A DNA stretch of 64,000 bases from Agrobacterium leguminum (GTDB lineage: Bacteria; Pseudomonadota; Alphaproteobacteria; Rhizobiales; Rhizobiaceae). Location of the stretch: assembly GCF_015704895.1 (NCBI RefSeq), contig NZ_JADQWB010000003.1:124001-188000 (forward strand), given 5' to 3'. The number at the start of each line of letters is the position of its first letter. The first letter of the stretch is position 1. Shown here one piece after another: positions 53,525 through 62,738 of the stretch. The translations under genes and the position numbers were made by a program. The notes beneath the pieces were generated by a model. It did not search any database and had not been told where the DNA came from. It worked only from the letters and a program-made list of their open reading frames with translations.

Positions 53525-54166
53525 ATGGAGGATGCCTTGTCTACTCGCATTGCAAAGCGGAAGACCGAGATGCGCAAGGAGCCGCGTCAGGAGCGTTCCC
53601 GCGCCACGGTCGATGCCGTTATTCACGCGGCGGCTCGCATTTTGAGCGATCATGGCTGGGCGGGTTTTACCACGAACAGGGTCGCCGAAACGGCTGGTGT
53701 CAGCATCGGCTCGCTCTATCAATATTTCCCGGACAAGATTTCAATCGTGGAAGCGGTGCGCCATCGTCACCTCGAGGACTGTCTCTCCGTCATGAAGAGC
53801 GTCTCGCAAAAGCGGCAATCGCTTGCGAAATTCGTGGAAGAGCTCGTGACCGGCATGATCGGGGTCCACAGCATCCATCCCGGTCTTCACAAGGTCCTTC
53901 TGGACGATGCGCCCAGCCACGAAGGGACGAACGATCCCAACAGCGTTTTCGAACAGGAATATCTCGGTCTCTACGCTGCAGCGATCGCGGCACATATGAC
54001 GGCCGGCACAAAGGGCGAAAGCAGAACCGCGGCGCTGATCGTATCCGATGCCATTGACGGCATCATTCATAGTGCCGCCCGCCGCGGAGAATTGCAGTCG
54101 CCCAAAGTCAGACGGGAAATGATTGCACTCGTTCACGCCTACCTGTCTCAGGCAACCGGTGAATGA
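53525..54166 (+). CDS. TetR family transcriptional regulator
   Basis: This 213-residue protein has the TetR helix-turn-helix near 38-68 (AARILSDHGWAGFTTNRVAE, then TAGVSIGSLYQYFPDK). The all-helical ligand-binding domain that follows resembles the AefR-like C-terminal type. The start is uncertain: ATG at 53525 lacks a binding site, whereas GGAGG (53527-53531) sits five bases before a TTG at 53537, four codons in. The 52-base gap to the divergent DinB gene, which reads TGAAAAATGTGAGCAC in part, probably holds the operator. Confidence 0.9.
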   Translation: MEDALSTRIAKRKTEMRKEPRQERSRATVDAVIHAAARILSDHGWAGFTTNRVAETAGVSIGSLYQYFPDKISIVEAVRHRHLEDCLSVMKSVSQKRQSLAKFVEELVTGMIGVHSIHPGLHKVLLDDAPSHEGTNDPNSVFEQEYLGLYAAAIAAHMTAGTKGESRTAALIVSDAIDGIIHSAARRGELQSPKVRREMIALVHAYLSQATGE

Positions 54167-54178
54167 GAGGCCGTCAGC

Positions 54179-55705
54179 TCATTCCGAAATGATCTTCACC
54201 CGCTGGCCCGGCTGAATGGTGGCCGTGGCGCTCATGGCATTGATCATGCGGAACATGTCGAGCTTCCGGTCGGTTCCCATCATCCGCGCCGCCATCGTCG
54301 CCACGGTTTCACCGGGCTTCACCGTCACCACCCGTACCCTGAGCGGCTTCAGCGAGGCGATTTCCTGTGGCGTCATCTTGCGGAAGCTGGTGCGCAATGT
54401 ATTGGCGATGGAATCGAGCTGTGTATTGCCCTTCGGCACGGCGGTCAGGAAACGGAATATCTGCTGGCCGACACGAATGACGGTCACGTCGAAGTCCCAT
54501 TTATCCGCACTTGCCCGGGCTGTCGCAGCCTCCAGACCATTGATCTGGGTTTCCTTGACGGTTTCCGGCAACAGGCCGGCAACCCAGCCGCTGGTCAGGT
54601 AATTGGCAAGGGTCGTCTGTTTCGGATCGGCGACGCCGTCGAAACGGATCGCCATATCGCCCGGTCCCGTCGCCAGAACGGCCTCGACCTTGTTGTCGAT
54701 GACGAAACCTTCCGGCACATCGAAACGAATGCCGAGCGTTCCGTGCAGGAACGTCTGGCCGCGGACATAACCTTCCTGCGGGCTATCGCCATAAAGCAGG
54801 CCGTCTATGCCATCCAGAAACCAGTCGCGACCACGATCCCCGACCTGGCCGTCCTGGCCGAAGGCGCGGGCATGACGGCGCGCAAGCTCGATGCGCTGCG
54901 GCGTGTTGGGGTGGCTGGAAAGGAAGTCGAGGCTCTGGTCGTTTTCGGGATCGGCAGAAGAGAACCGCGCATAGGCCGCCATGGAATCCAGAAAACGCGG
55001 CGAGGCAAAGGGGTCGTAACCGGCCTCGCCCAGCATCCGCACGCCGATCACATCCGCCTGCAATTCCTGCTGGCGCGAAAAGGCCGCGAGCCGCAGCTTG
55101 CCGCGCGCAAGCGCCTGCTTGCCGGCAAGATCGCTCGACAGCACTTCGGCAACCACGCGGCTGGCAATCACCTCCGCCTCTTCGCGGCGCTGGCGTTCGA
55201 TGCCGTGATTGGCGGTGACATGGCCCATCTCATGCGAAAGCACGGCGGCCACTTCCGAAGCATCGTTGGCAAGCGCCAGAAGCCCGCGCGTTACGTAAAG
55301 ATATCCGCCCGGCAGAGCAAAGGCGTTGATGGCCGGCGAGTTGAGGATAGTGATGCGATAGGATTGCTGCGGGTTTTCCGAAACGGCCGTCAGAGCGCCG
55401 GCGATACGCGCGACAAGCCGCTCCGTCTTGGCGTCACGATATTCACCGCCATAACTCGCCACGATGCGCGGATGCTCGCGCGCACCCATCTGGGCACGGG
55501 GATCATTCTTCTGCACCTCTTCCACGGTCTGCGGATTATCCGACGGGCGCAGGGTGGACTGGTAGGCCGGGCTGAAGAGAGACTGGCACGACGACAGGAA
55601 CACCGCAGACGCGGTCAGCACGGAACAGGCGGCAGCCATCCTGCCCGAACGGCGAAGGCCTGAACGGGAGAAGAGCCTCCACTGTGCAGTCATGCTATTT
55701 CTCAT
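54179..55705 (-). CDS. M48 family lipoprotein metalloprotease
   Basis: This protein of up to 508 residues has a lipoprotein signal ending in the lipobox LSSC (C40), so it is anchored at the membrane facing the periplasm. The zinc motif HEMGH is at 158-162 and the third ligand glutamate is in RQQELQADVIG. The family includes BepA and LoiP, which handle outer-membrane protein quality control. The extra C-terminal part ends with a LysM-like stretch (VRVVTVKPGETVATMAARM to IQPGQRVKIIS), which may hold it at peptidoglycan. ATGs at 55705 and 55693 are both possible starts. Confidence 0.9.
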   Translation of the reverse strand: MRNSMTAQWRLFSRSGLRRSGRMAAACSVLTASAVFLSSCQSLFSPAYQSTLRPSDNPQTVEEVQKNDPRAQMGAREHPRIVASYGGEYRDAKTERLVARIAGALTAVSENPQQSYRITILNSPAINAFALPGGYLYVTRGLLALANDASEVAAVLSHEMGHVTANHGIERQRREEAEVIASRVVAEVLSSDLAGKQALARGKLRLAAFSRQQELQADVIGVRMLGEAGYDPFASPRFLDSMAAYARFSSADPENDQSLDFLSSHPNTPQRIELARRHARAFGQDGQVGDRGRDWFLDGIDGLLYGDSPQEGYVRGQTFLHGTLGIRFDVPEGFVIDNKVEAVLATGPGDMAIRFDGVADPKQTTLANYLTSGWVAGLLPETVKETQINGLEAATARASADKWDFDVTVIRVGQQIFRFLTAVPKGNTQLDSIANTLRTSFRKMTPQEIASLKPLRVRVVTVKPGETVATMAARMMGTDRKLDMFRMINAMSATATIQPGQRVKIISE

Positions 55706-55946
55706 TCTCTATGCCTGCCCCTAACGTTCCTGATCATCCGTTAATTGCAGACCAGAATAACAGATTCGCCCCAACGGGCGATGAATGCCGAAATGGTAAA
55801 AACGATCCATCAAGTCCGGATTATTCCTGAAGAACGCAATAATTCCCATCTTTTCTCGGGCAACAACTTGAAACTGGCAAGTGCAAATTAGCGCCATTGA
55901 AGTCATCTAAAGCGATTGCCAGCGGCACACGTCGAAAATAAGGCGA

Positions 55947-56663
55947 TCACCCGTTCAGAAAACTGTCCACCGCCTTCACATTTTGTGTGGCGAAGAAATC
56001 TGCGGTCGAGCCGACATAGACAACCCGGCCGCGATCAAGAAAAACCACCTGCTGCGCCAGCTTCTTTATGTCTTCGGGATGGTGGGTGACAATAATCACC
56101 GTGTTTTTTGTTTCTCCATGCAAGTCGAGAAGCAGGGAGGCCATACCCGCCCGCAATCCCGGATCGAGTGCGGCAAAGGGCTCATCGAGCAGCATGACCG
56201 GTTTTTTTCTGACCAGCGCACGCGCCAGCGCCGCTCTCTGCCTTTCTCCGCCGGAAAGCGTGCCCGGCAAACGTTTATCGAAACCCGCCAGGCCGACACG
56301 TGCAAGCGCCATCTCAATCCTTTCCCGGTCTTCCGCCCGCAATTTCAGCCCGGGGCTGACACCGAGAGCGACATTGGTGAAGATATCGAGATGCGCAAAC
56401 AGATTATTATCCTGAAAGATCGATGAGACCGGTCTTTCCGAAGGATCGAGCGCTGTCATATCCTGCCCGCAGATCATCACGCGGCCGGAATCCGGCGCCT
56501 CGAAACCGGCGACGAGGTTGAGAAGCGTCGACTTGCCCGAACCGGACGCGCCGACGACGGCGGTTATCCGGCTCTGCGGGAATGTGCAATCGAGGTCGAA
56601 ATCCTGTGTTCCAAGCCGCAGCCTGACCTTGTCCAGTTCAACGGCAAAATCATCGCCTGTCAT
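55947..56663 (-). CDS. thiQ: Thiamine ABC importer ATP-binding protein
   Basis: This 238-residue ATPase drives uptake of thiamine, thiamine phosphate and diphosphate. Walker [10 protein letters not shown] is at 38-46, the signature [13 protein letters not shown] is near 132 and Walker [14 protein letters not shown] follows, the usual pattern of iron/thiamine/spermidine-type importers. Its start overlaps the thiP stop by four bases. It is the last gene of the thiBPQ operon, which lies behind a TPP riboswitch. The 240 bases after its stop codon on the way to the M48 gene's upstream end hold no gene I can support. Confidence 0.95.
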   Translation of the reverse strand: MTGDDFAVELDKVRLRLGTQDFDLDCTFPQSRITAVVGASGSGKSTLLNLVAGFEAPDSGRVMICGQDMTALDPSERPVSSIFQDNNLFAHLDIFTNVALGVSPGLKLRAEDRERIEMALARVGLAGFDKRLPGTLSGGERQRAALARALVRKKPVMLLDEPFAALDPGLRAGMASLLLDLHGETKNTVIIVTHHPEDIKKLAQQVVFLDRGRVVYVGSTADFFATQNVKAVDSFLNG

Positions 56664-58285
56664 ATGCTCGCCCTTGCTGATTGGGATTGCCGTGCGACAC
56701 CGCCTGCGGCAAGCAGCAGGCAGACGACACCGAGAAGGAAGGCATAACCGGCGGCATCATTGGTACGATAGCTGCCCATATTGCTATAAACCAGCCATGG
56801 CAGGGTGACGAAACTTTCCGATCCGAACAGGGCAACCGCGCCTAAATCGCCGAGAGACAGGGCCATGGCGAAGGAAAACGCCATGGCCAGCGGCCGCCAC
56901 AGAACCGGAAGATCGGCGAACCGCAGCCGCGTCAGGCCCTGAAGCCCGAGACTGGCGGAAAGCCGGCCGGTTCGCAAAAAATGACTGGTGCAGGCCGGCT
57001 CCAGCACCCGCATGGCAAGCGGCAAAGCCATCAGCATGTTGATCAGCGCCACGAGGACGGGCGCATAGAAGCTGACATCGCCGAAAACCCGCAATAACAG
57101 GAACCACCCGCTTCCCAATACGACTGGCGGCACCAAAAGCACCAGCGAAGACCCTGCCCCCAGCATGGCGGAGAGGAAGCGCAGGGGTTGCCCTGCCTGC
57201 CGTCTGGAGCCTATCGCCTGGCGTGCGCCGATGATCGCCATGCAGCAAAGCACGACAAGGGCTGCGGAGAGTGCGGCGATTGCAAGACTGGTCGCCGCCG
57301 CGCGCAGGAAAATCGGCGCGGACAGAAGACGCGGCAGATCGGCCCTCAAACCCGAGACAGCGATGGCGATAAGCGGCAGGCCGATCAGCAGAACAGCGAA
57401 CACGATTGCCGCGCCATCCCAGAGGCGGGCACCGATGCCCTTTCCATCGAAACGGCGAAGGGAACGACCAAGCGAGGGAATTTCCGCTTCGGGCGACGGC
57501 AAAAAGGCAAGAAGGCCGAGCAGGATTGCGGTGAGGGCAATCTGCAAAACCGAAAGTGCAATCGCCCGCTGCGGATCGAAATCGAACCGCAGCGCCTGAT
57601 AGATCGCCACCTCCAGCGTCGTTGCCGCTGGCCCGCCACCCAACAGAAGAACAAGCGTGAAGCTGGTGGCGCACAGCATGAAGACAAGCCCGGCAATGCC
57701 GGGAACGAGACGCGCGACCGCCGGCCATTCGATAAACCGAAAAATCGAAACCGGCCCCATGCCGAGGCTCGCGGCCATGCGCCAATATTCGCCCGGAATG
57801 CGCTCCAGCCCTGCCAGCATCAGCCGCACCGAAAGCGGCAGATTGAAAAACACATGGGCAATAAGAATGCCAGACAGGCCGTAAATGCTGAAAGGTTCAT
57901 CCGCCCCGGCAAAAACGAGTGCCGAATTCAAAACGCCCTGCCTGCCCCAGATGGTGATGATACCGAAGGCGCCGACGATCACCGGCAGACCCATCGGCAC
58001 CGCCATCAGTCTGATGATCCAGATCCTTCCTGGAAACTCGCGCCGACGGCAAAGCGCCAGCGCCACCGGCAGGCCGAGACCAATGGAAAGAAGGGTTGAA
58101 AGCGTTGCCTGATAAAGCGTGAAACGCAGGATGCGCAACGTATAGGCATCCATGATGCCGGCGGCGGACGCGCCGGCATCGAAGGACAGGAGAGCCGCAA
58201 CCGCGAGCGCCATGAACAGGAAAACGGCGGCAAAAGCCGCCGTTCCGAAAATGATCGACCGCCGGTAATCGCGACGCAGCATCAT
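56660..58285 (-). CDS. thiP: Thiamine ABC importer permease
   Basis: This 541-residue inner-membrane protein has about twelve hydrophobic segments arranged as two fused permease halves. Each half has an EAA-type loop: [23 protein letters not shown] near 161-183 in the first, and [21 protein letters not shown] in the second. This fused form is standard for ThiP. A second ATG follows the first directly. It begins 20 bases after thiB and overlaps thiQ by four bases. Confidence 0.95.
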   Translation of the reverse strand: MMLRRDYRRSIIFGTAAFAAVFLFMALAVAALLSFDAGASAAGIMDAYTLRILRFTLYQATLSTLLSIGLGLPVALALCRRREFPGRIWIIRLMAVPMGLPVIVGAFGIITIWGRQGVLNSALVFAGADEPFSIYGLSGILIAHVFFNLPLSVRLMLAGLERIPGEYWRMAASLGMGPVSIFRFIEWPAVARLVPGIAGLVFMLCATSFTLVLLLGGGPAATTLEVAIYQALRFDFDPQRAIALSVLQIALTAILLGLLAFLPSPEAEIPSLGRSLRRFDGKGIGARLWDGAAIVFAVLLIGLPLIAIAVSGLRADLPRLLSAPIFLRAAATSLAIAALSAALVVLCCMAIIGARQAIGSRRQAGQPLRFLSAMLGAGSSLVLLVPPVVLGSGWFLLLRVFGDVSFYAPVLVALINMLMALPLAMRVLEPACTSHFLRTGRLSASLGLQGLTRLRFADLPVLWRPLAMAFSFAMALSLGDLGAVALFGSESFVTLPWLVYSNMGSYRTNDAAGYAFLLGVVCLLLAAGGVARQSQSARASI

Positions 58286-58304
58286 GCGCGGGTGTGCCTC
58301 TTCC

Positions 58305-59318
58305 TCAATTCATGCTCATGGCGGCAAGCCATTCATCGATCCATGCCTTGCGGTTCTTCGCCACCTCTTCCGGATCCATCAGGAAAGTCTTCTGCGGCAC
58401 CACGAGTTTTGAAAACGCCTCCGGCAAGGGCTTCGAGGTCGCCGCAACCGGCATCATCCAGTTGTTTTCCGGAATGGCATCCTGAAAACCGGATGTCAGC
58501 GTGAAAGCGAGGAACTGCTTTGCCAGTTCCTTATGCGGCGCGTTTTTAAGGAGACCGGAAACCTCGATCTGGATGTAATGCCCCTCGGAAAAGGCGGCGG
58601 CCTGATAACGATCCGTTTTTTCAGCGACCATGTGATAGGCGGGCGAGGTGGTGTAGGAGAGCACCATCGGCACCTCACCCTTGGTGAAGAGGCCATAGGA
58701 TTCCGACCAGCCCGGCGTAACGGTGAGAATGCGCTTCCTGAGCTTTTCCCAGGCCTGCGGGGCCTTGTCGCCGTAAACCGATTTCACCCATAGCAGCAGG
58801 CCAAGCCCCGGCGTGGAGGTGCGCGGATCCTGAATGACGATTTTCTGCGAGGGGTCGCCTTCCACGAGGTCTTTCAGGCTCGTCGGCGGGTTTTTCACCG
58901 TCTGCGTGTCATAAATGACAGCGAAATGGCCGTAGTCATAGGGAACGAAAACATCGTCCGTATAGCCGCCTGGCACCTTGGCCGCCGATGCATCGATGCC
59001 GCTGACATCGAACAGACCGGTCTGTTTTGCTTCCGCGACAAGATTGGTGTCGAGACCGACGACGACATCCGCCTTGGACCCCGCCCCTTCAAGCTTCAGA
59101 CGATTGAGCAGCGCCACGCCATCGGCCACGCCGACGAAATTGACCGTGCAATTGCAAACCTTCTCGAAGGCCTCCTTCACCTTGGGACCGGGACCCCATT
59201 CGGAAACGAAGCTTTCATAGGTGTAGACAGTCAGTTCCTGTCTATCCTGTGCGACGGCAAGACCGGGCAGAAACAGCGAGGCGGCAACGAGGGAATTCAG
59301 GAAAAGACGACGGCGCAC
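58305..59318 (-). CDS. thiB: Thiamine-binding periplasmic protein
   Basis: This 337-residue substrate-binding protein begins [19 protein letters not shown] and is cleaved near AVAQ at 23. The mature part has the ThiB motif [20 protein letters not shown] near 29-48. The paired cysteines in KVCNCTVNF and [21 protein letters not shown] are also typical. It is the first gene of thiBPQ; the start codon lies about 55 bases after the end of the TPP riboswitch. Expression should fall when thiamine diphosphate is plentiful. Confidence 0.96.
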   Translation of the reverse strand: MRRRLFLNSLVAASLFLPGLAVAQDRQELTVYTYESFVSEWGPGPKVKEAFEKVCNCTVNFVGVADGVALLNRLKLEGAGSKADVVVGLDTNLVAEAKQTGLFDVSGIDASAAKVPGGYTDDVFVPYDYGHFAVIYDTQTVKNPPTSLKDLVEGDPSQKIVIQDPRTSTPGLGLLLWVKSVYGDKAPQAWEKLRKRILTVTPGWSESYGLFTKGEVPMVLSYTTSPAYHMVAEKTDRYQAAAFSEGHYIQIEVSGLLKNAPHKELAKQFLAFTLTSGFQDAIPENNWMMPVAATSKPLPEAFSKLVVPQKTFLMDPEEVAKNRKAWIDEWLAAMSMN

Positions 59319-59373
59319 GGGTATCTCCTCAAAAAAACGATAGGGAAATAGCCGCCTGCGTTAAAGCCGTCTA

Positions 59374-59460
59374 ATCCCTCCGCCGGTATGAACCGGATCA
59401 GGTTCTTCGGGTTGGCAAGCCTCTCAGCCTTTTGCACCCAAGCGCAAAAGACACCCCGTT
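59374..59460 (-). ncRNA. TPP riboswitch (thi box) controlling thiBPQ
   Basis: On the minus strand the conserved thi-box parts appear in order: GGGGTGTC, a helper stem (GCGCTTGGGTGC region), GGCTGAGA, then ACCCGAAGAACCTGATC, and CGGTTCATACCGGCGGAGGGA. The CTGAGA and the ACCTGATC segments contact the pyrimidine and phosphate ends of thiamine diphosphate in the known aptamer. Between the aptamer and thiB there is no clear terminator stem with a T-run, so control is probably at translation start. Confidence 0.95.
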
Positions 59461-59513
59461 AGATCAAGATGATGGTGTAGTCCCGCCGTCTCCGATTGGC
59501 AAGATGGCCGATG

Positions 59514-59906
59514 TCAGCCCTGTTCCGTCATATGCACCAGTTCCCAGACGTGCCCGTCGGGATCCTGAAAGCTGCCGGCATACATGAAGCCATGGTCCTG
59601 AACAGGCTTCCAGCCGCTGCCGCCGGAGGCAAGCGCCGTGGCGATCATCCGGTCGATTTCCTCCCTGCTTCCGGCGGAAAGACAGGTCAGAACCTCGGTG
59701 GTTCGCGTCGCGTCGGCAATGTCGCCGTTGATGAAATCGCGGAAACGTCCCTCCTGGAGAAGCATCACGAAGATATTCTCTTCCACGATCATGCATAGCG
59801 TGCGGTCATCCGAATATTCCGGGTTGAAGCTGAAACCGAGAGCAGTGAAGAAGTTTCTTGATGTCTCGATATTCTTGACCGGCAGATTGACGAAAATCAT
59901 GCGCAT
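59514..59906 (-). CDS. VOC (glyoxalase/bleomycin-resistance fold) protein
   Basis: This 130-residue protein has the paired beta-alpha-beta-beta-beta modules of the VOC superfamily. The first starts MIFVNLPVKNIETSRNFF and the second ends GSFQDPDGHVWELVHM, with the usual metal-ligand positions at the end of each module. Activity could be dioxygenase, lyase or binding; nothing nearby narrows it. I choose the ATG at 59906, eight bases after GGAGGAG; a GTG two codons upstream is also open. It lies upstream of the TPP riboswitch on the same strand but is not part of that unit. Confidence 0.88.
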   Translation of the reverse strand: MRMIFVNLPVKNIETSRNFFTALGFSFNPEYSDDRTLCMIVEENIFVMLLQEGRFRDFINGDIADATRTTEVLTCLSAGSREEIDRMIATALASGGSGWKPVQDHGFMYAGSFQDPDGHVWELVHMTEQG

Positions 59907-60004
59907 TTTCACAACTCCTCCAAACGAACGCCGGCATAGAACGGCAATTCAGCTTTTCTGTCAAAGGCCGAAGGAGGACCGGCCAAACGGGGAACTGATT
60001 ACCT

Positions 60005-61831
60005 TCAGCCCTCCAGTTCCTCGCGCAGCATCTCCAGTTCCAGCCATTCTTCTTCCATGGCCTCCAGCTTGTCGCGCAGCTTCGACATTTCCTGCGCCAG
60101 CGTGTTGAAGGCCGCCGGGTCCTTTGTGAAAAGTTCCGGATCGGCCATGCGCTGCTCGCGTTTTGCGATTTCGCCCTGCGCCTTTTCCATCTCCTTGGGA
60201 AGGTTTTCGAGCGCGAATTTCTGCTTGAAGGAAAGCTTGCCCTTGGCCTTTGAAGGATCCTGCGATGCAGAGGCGGAAGGTGCGGCCTTCGCCTTTTCCT
60301 GTTTCTCAGCCTTGCGCTTTTCTTCCGCCGCGCCCTTGCGCTGCGCCATCATGTCCGAATAGCCGCCGGCATATTCGATCCATCGTCCGTCCGGCTCATC
60401 CGGATTGACGGGCGCGATGGTGGAGGTGACGGTGCGGTCGAGGAAATCGCGGTCGTGGCTGACGAGGATAACGGTGCCGGAAAAGCCCGCAACGATTTCC
60501 TGCAGCAGGTCGAGCGTTTCGATATCGAGATCGTTGGTCGGCTCGTCGAGGATCAGAAGATTGGTCGGCCGCGCCAGAATGCGTGCCAGAATAAGGCGCG
60601 CGCGCTCGCCACCAGAAAGGTTGCGGATCGGCGTACGGGCCTGTTCCGGCTGGAACAGGAAATCCTTCATATAGCCCGTCACATGCTTCAATTCGCCGTT
60701 GACCAGCAGATTTTCACCGCGGCCATCGGTCAGATAATGCGCGAGCGTATCGTTGGGATTGAGATCCTCGCGTTTCTGGTCGAGCGTCGCGATTTCCAGA
60801 TTGGTGCCGAGCTTCACCGTGCCGCTATCGGGCTCCAGCTGGCCGGTGAGCATCTTCAGAAGCGTGGTTTTACCGGCGCCATTCGGGCCGACGAAACCGA
60901 TGCAATCGCCGCGATGGACGCGCAGCGAAAACGGCGCGACGATCACGCGCTCGCCATAAGCCTTGGTGATGGCCTCGGCCTCGATGACCAGCTTGCCGGA
61001 TTCACGCCCTTCGGTAACGGTCGCCTGCACCGTGCCCTGCGGTCCCTTATGGCCGCGATATTCCGCACGCATGGCCTGAAGCTCGCCAACGCGGCGCATG
61101 TTGCGCTTGCGCCTTGCGGTCACGCCATAACGCATCCAGTGTTCTTCACGCTCGATGGCCTTGCCGAGCTTGTGTTGTTCCAGTTCTTCCTCTTCCAGCA
61201 CCTTGTCGCGCCATTCCTCGAAATGGGCAAAACCGCGATTGAGACGACGGGACTGGCCACGATCCAGCCAGACGGTCGAGGTCGAGACCTTTTCGAGAAA
61301 ACGCCGGTCATGCGAAATCAGCACCAGCGCGCTGCGCGTCTGCTGCAGCTCGCTTTCAAGCCATTCGATGGTGGGCAGATCGAGATGGTTGGTCGGTTCG
61401 TCCAGCATCAGGATATCGGGTTCCGGCGCCATGACGCGGGCAAGGGCCGCACGTCGCGCTTCACCGCCGGAAAGGCTCGCCGGATGTTCCTGTCCGGTGA
61501 GGCCAAGATGCTCCAGAAGATAGGTGACGCGATAGGGATCGTCACCGGGGCCGAGCCCCGCTTCGGCATAGGCCTGAACCGTGTCGTAACCGGCAAAATC
61601 CGGAGCCTGCTCGAGATAACGGATGGTGGCGGCCGGATGCTGGAAAACCTCACCTGACTGCGCCTCGACCAGACCCGCGGCGATCTTCATCAGGGTGGAC
61701 TTGCCGGAACCGTTGCGCCCGACAAGGCAGATGCGGTCGCCCGGTTCCACCTGGAGATTGGCGCCGTCGAGCAGCGGGGTCACGCCGAAAGTCAGCTTGA
61801 TGTCATCGAGTTTCAAAATTGGGGGTGCCAA
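60005..61831 (-). CDS. uup: ABC-F ATPase, Uup type
   Basis: This 608-residue soluble protein has two ABC domains and no membrane part. Walker A motifs are GRNGSGKST at 38-46 and GPNGAGKTT near 320; signatures are LSGGEARRAALAR and LSGGERARLILAR; both Walker B motifs have LDEPTN. The charged linker between domains and a C-terminal coiled coil (about 530-605, rich in K, E and L) fit Uup. Uup binds ribosomes or branched DNA and affects transposon excision in E. coli. It starts four bases after the thiamine diphosphokinase stop, so the two are co-transcribed. Confidence 0.93.
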   Translation of the reverse strand: MAPPILKLDDIKLTFGVTPLLDGANLQVEPGDRICLVGRNGSGKSTLMKIAAGLVEAQSGEVFQHPAATIRYLEQAPDFAGYDTVQAYAEAGLGPGDDPYRVTYLLEHLGLTGQEHPASLSGGEARRAALARVMAPEPDILMLDEPTNHLDLPTIEWLESELQQTRSALVLISHDRRFLEKVSTSTVWLDRGQSRRLNRGFAHFEEWRDKVLEEEELEQHKLGKAIEREEHWMRYGVTARRKRNMRRVGELQAMRAEYRGHKGPQGTVQATVTEGRESGKLVIEAEAITKAYGERVIVAPFSLRVHRGDCIGFVGPNGAGKTTLLKMLTGQLEPDSGTVKLGTNLEIATLDQKREDLNPNDTLAHYLTDGRGENLLVNGELKHVTGYMKDFLFQPEQARTPIRNLSGGERARLILARILARPTNLLILDEPTNDLDIETLDLLQEIVAGFSGTVILVSHDRDFLDRTVTSTIAPVNPDEPDGRWIEYAGGYSDMMAQRKGAAEEKRKAEKQEKAKAAPSASASQDPSKAKGKLSFKQKFALENLPKEMEKAQGEIAKREQRMADPELFTKDPAAFNTLAQEMSKLRDKLEAMEEEWLELEMLREELEG

Positions 61832-61835
61832 GGCG

Positions 61836-62489
61836 TCAGGCTCCGGTCAGATCATAAGGGCGGGCGAGCACGATGGCTTTTCCGCTTTTCAGCGAGAAAT
61901 GCACGGGGCCGCCATTCGCGACATTGGAAATAGTGCGGGACGAACCGAAAGCAAGCGCGAAATCCTTCAACGGATAACGCACATTGCCGATATCGAGCCC
62001 CTCAAGGGCGGTAAATCCGGCAACCGAAAACAGCGAGGCGGGCGGCAAATCGATATCCAGCGAACCGGCAAGCAGCGGCCGCGCCTCTTCTTCACCGGAG
62101 GTCAGCGTAACGTCGATACCACGTTCGGCGAGCGCCACCGCGTAAAGAAGGTGCTGAAGCGCATGGTCGCTTCTCGCGCCTCCAAGCGCACCGACAAGCA
62201 CCAAAGAATGCGCTCCACGGGAGAGAGCTTCCGATACCGCGATCTCGCCATCCGTCACCGCCTTTGCGGCCGGGTATGGCTGCCGCGCTACATCGGGCCA
62301 GGCCTCCAGCAACTCTTTGCTGGCGGAATCGAAATCCCCGACCCACAACTCCGGCGCAAGGCCAAGCGGCCCGGCATGGCGCATGCCGCCGTCGGCCGCA
62401 ATCACACGGCTATCCGCGACCGCCTCTTGCAGACGATCGGTCACCGTAACATCGCCGCCAAGCAGAATGGTGAAGCGCTCTTTATCCAT
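61836..62489 (-). CDS. thiN: Thiamine diphosphokinase
   Basis: This 217-residue enzyme converts thiamine to thiamine diphosphate using ATP. The catalytic acidic motifs are VGDFDS at 50-55, KAVTDGEIA near 76-84 and GALGGARSDH at 100-109. The C-terminal part has the thiamine-binding pattern with TISNVANGGPV near 193. Together with thiBPQ about 3 kb away it makes a salvage route: imported thiamine is phosphorylated and the product feeds back on the riboswitch. I saw no thi box before thiN itself, so it is not obviously regulated the same way. Confidence 0.93.
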   Translation of the reverse strand: MDKERFTILLGGDVTVTDRLQEAVADSRVIAADGGMRHAGPLGLAPELWVGDFDSASKELLEAWPDVARQPYPAAKAVTDGEIAVSEALSRGAHSLVLVGALGGARSDHALQHLLYAVALAERGIDVTLTSGEEEARPLLAGSLDIDLPPASLFSVAGFTALEGLDIGNVRYPLKDFALAFGSSRTISNVANGGPVHFSLKSGKAIVLARPYDLTGA

Positions 62490-62585
62490 GCCCTGCCTTA
62501 TCGCACCTCGGCCAAAAATGGAAAGCGGAAACCCGATGAAATCGGCCTATATTGATTTTCGCCGGCTTCGGGATTATGAAACGCC

Positions 62586-62640
62586 TCAGTGGTGATTTGC
62601 CGACCGGCTTGCAGCCACTTTAAAGAAGTCGCTAAAGGGT
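62586..62640 (+). ncRNA. SAM-II riboswitch of metA
   Basis: The H-type pseudoknot layout is visible: stem 1 pairs AGTGG (62588-62592) with CCACT (62615-62619), and the conserved loop TGATTT and GCTTGCAGC segments lie between. The 3' strand AAGTCGCTAAAGGGT (62626-62640) carries the conserved GCTAAA. The class was first found upstream of metA in Agrobacterium and relatives. High S-adenosylmethionine should reduce metA expression. A terminator downstream indicates control of transcription. Confidence 0.93.
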
Positions 62641-62664
62641 CGAGGAAAAGGGCAATTTCCTGGG

Positions 62665-62694
62665 ACCGGTCGCGATTTCGCTGCCGGTTTTTTT
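62665..62694 (+). terminator. Riboswitch-linked terminator in the metA leader
   Basis: ACCGGTCGCG pairs with CGCTGCCGGT with one mismatch and is followed by TTTTTTT. It lies about 25 bases after the SAM-II aptamer and 45 bases before metA. A small AGGAAA/TTTCCT hairpin (62643-62661) lies between them. Confidence 0.85.
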
Positions 62695-62738
62695 GTTTTC
62701 GCAACGTTCTTTACGTGATCCGGAAAAGAGAGTTCGAC

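Noticed and set aside
55721-55906. 61-codon frame between the M48 gene and thiQ
   Set aside because: Starts without a ribosome binding site and matches nothing I know; the composition is that of intergenic sequence.
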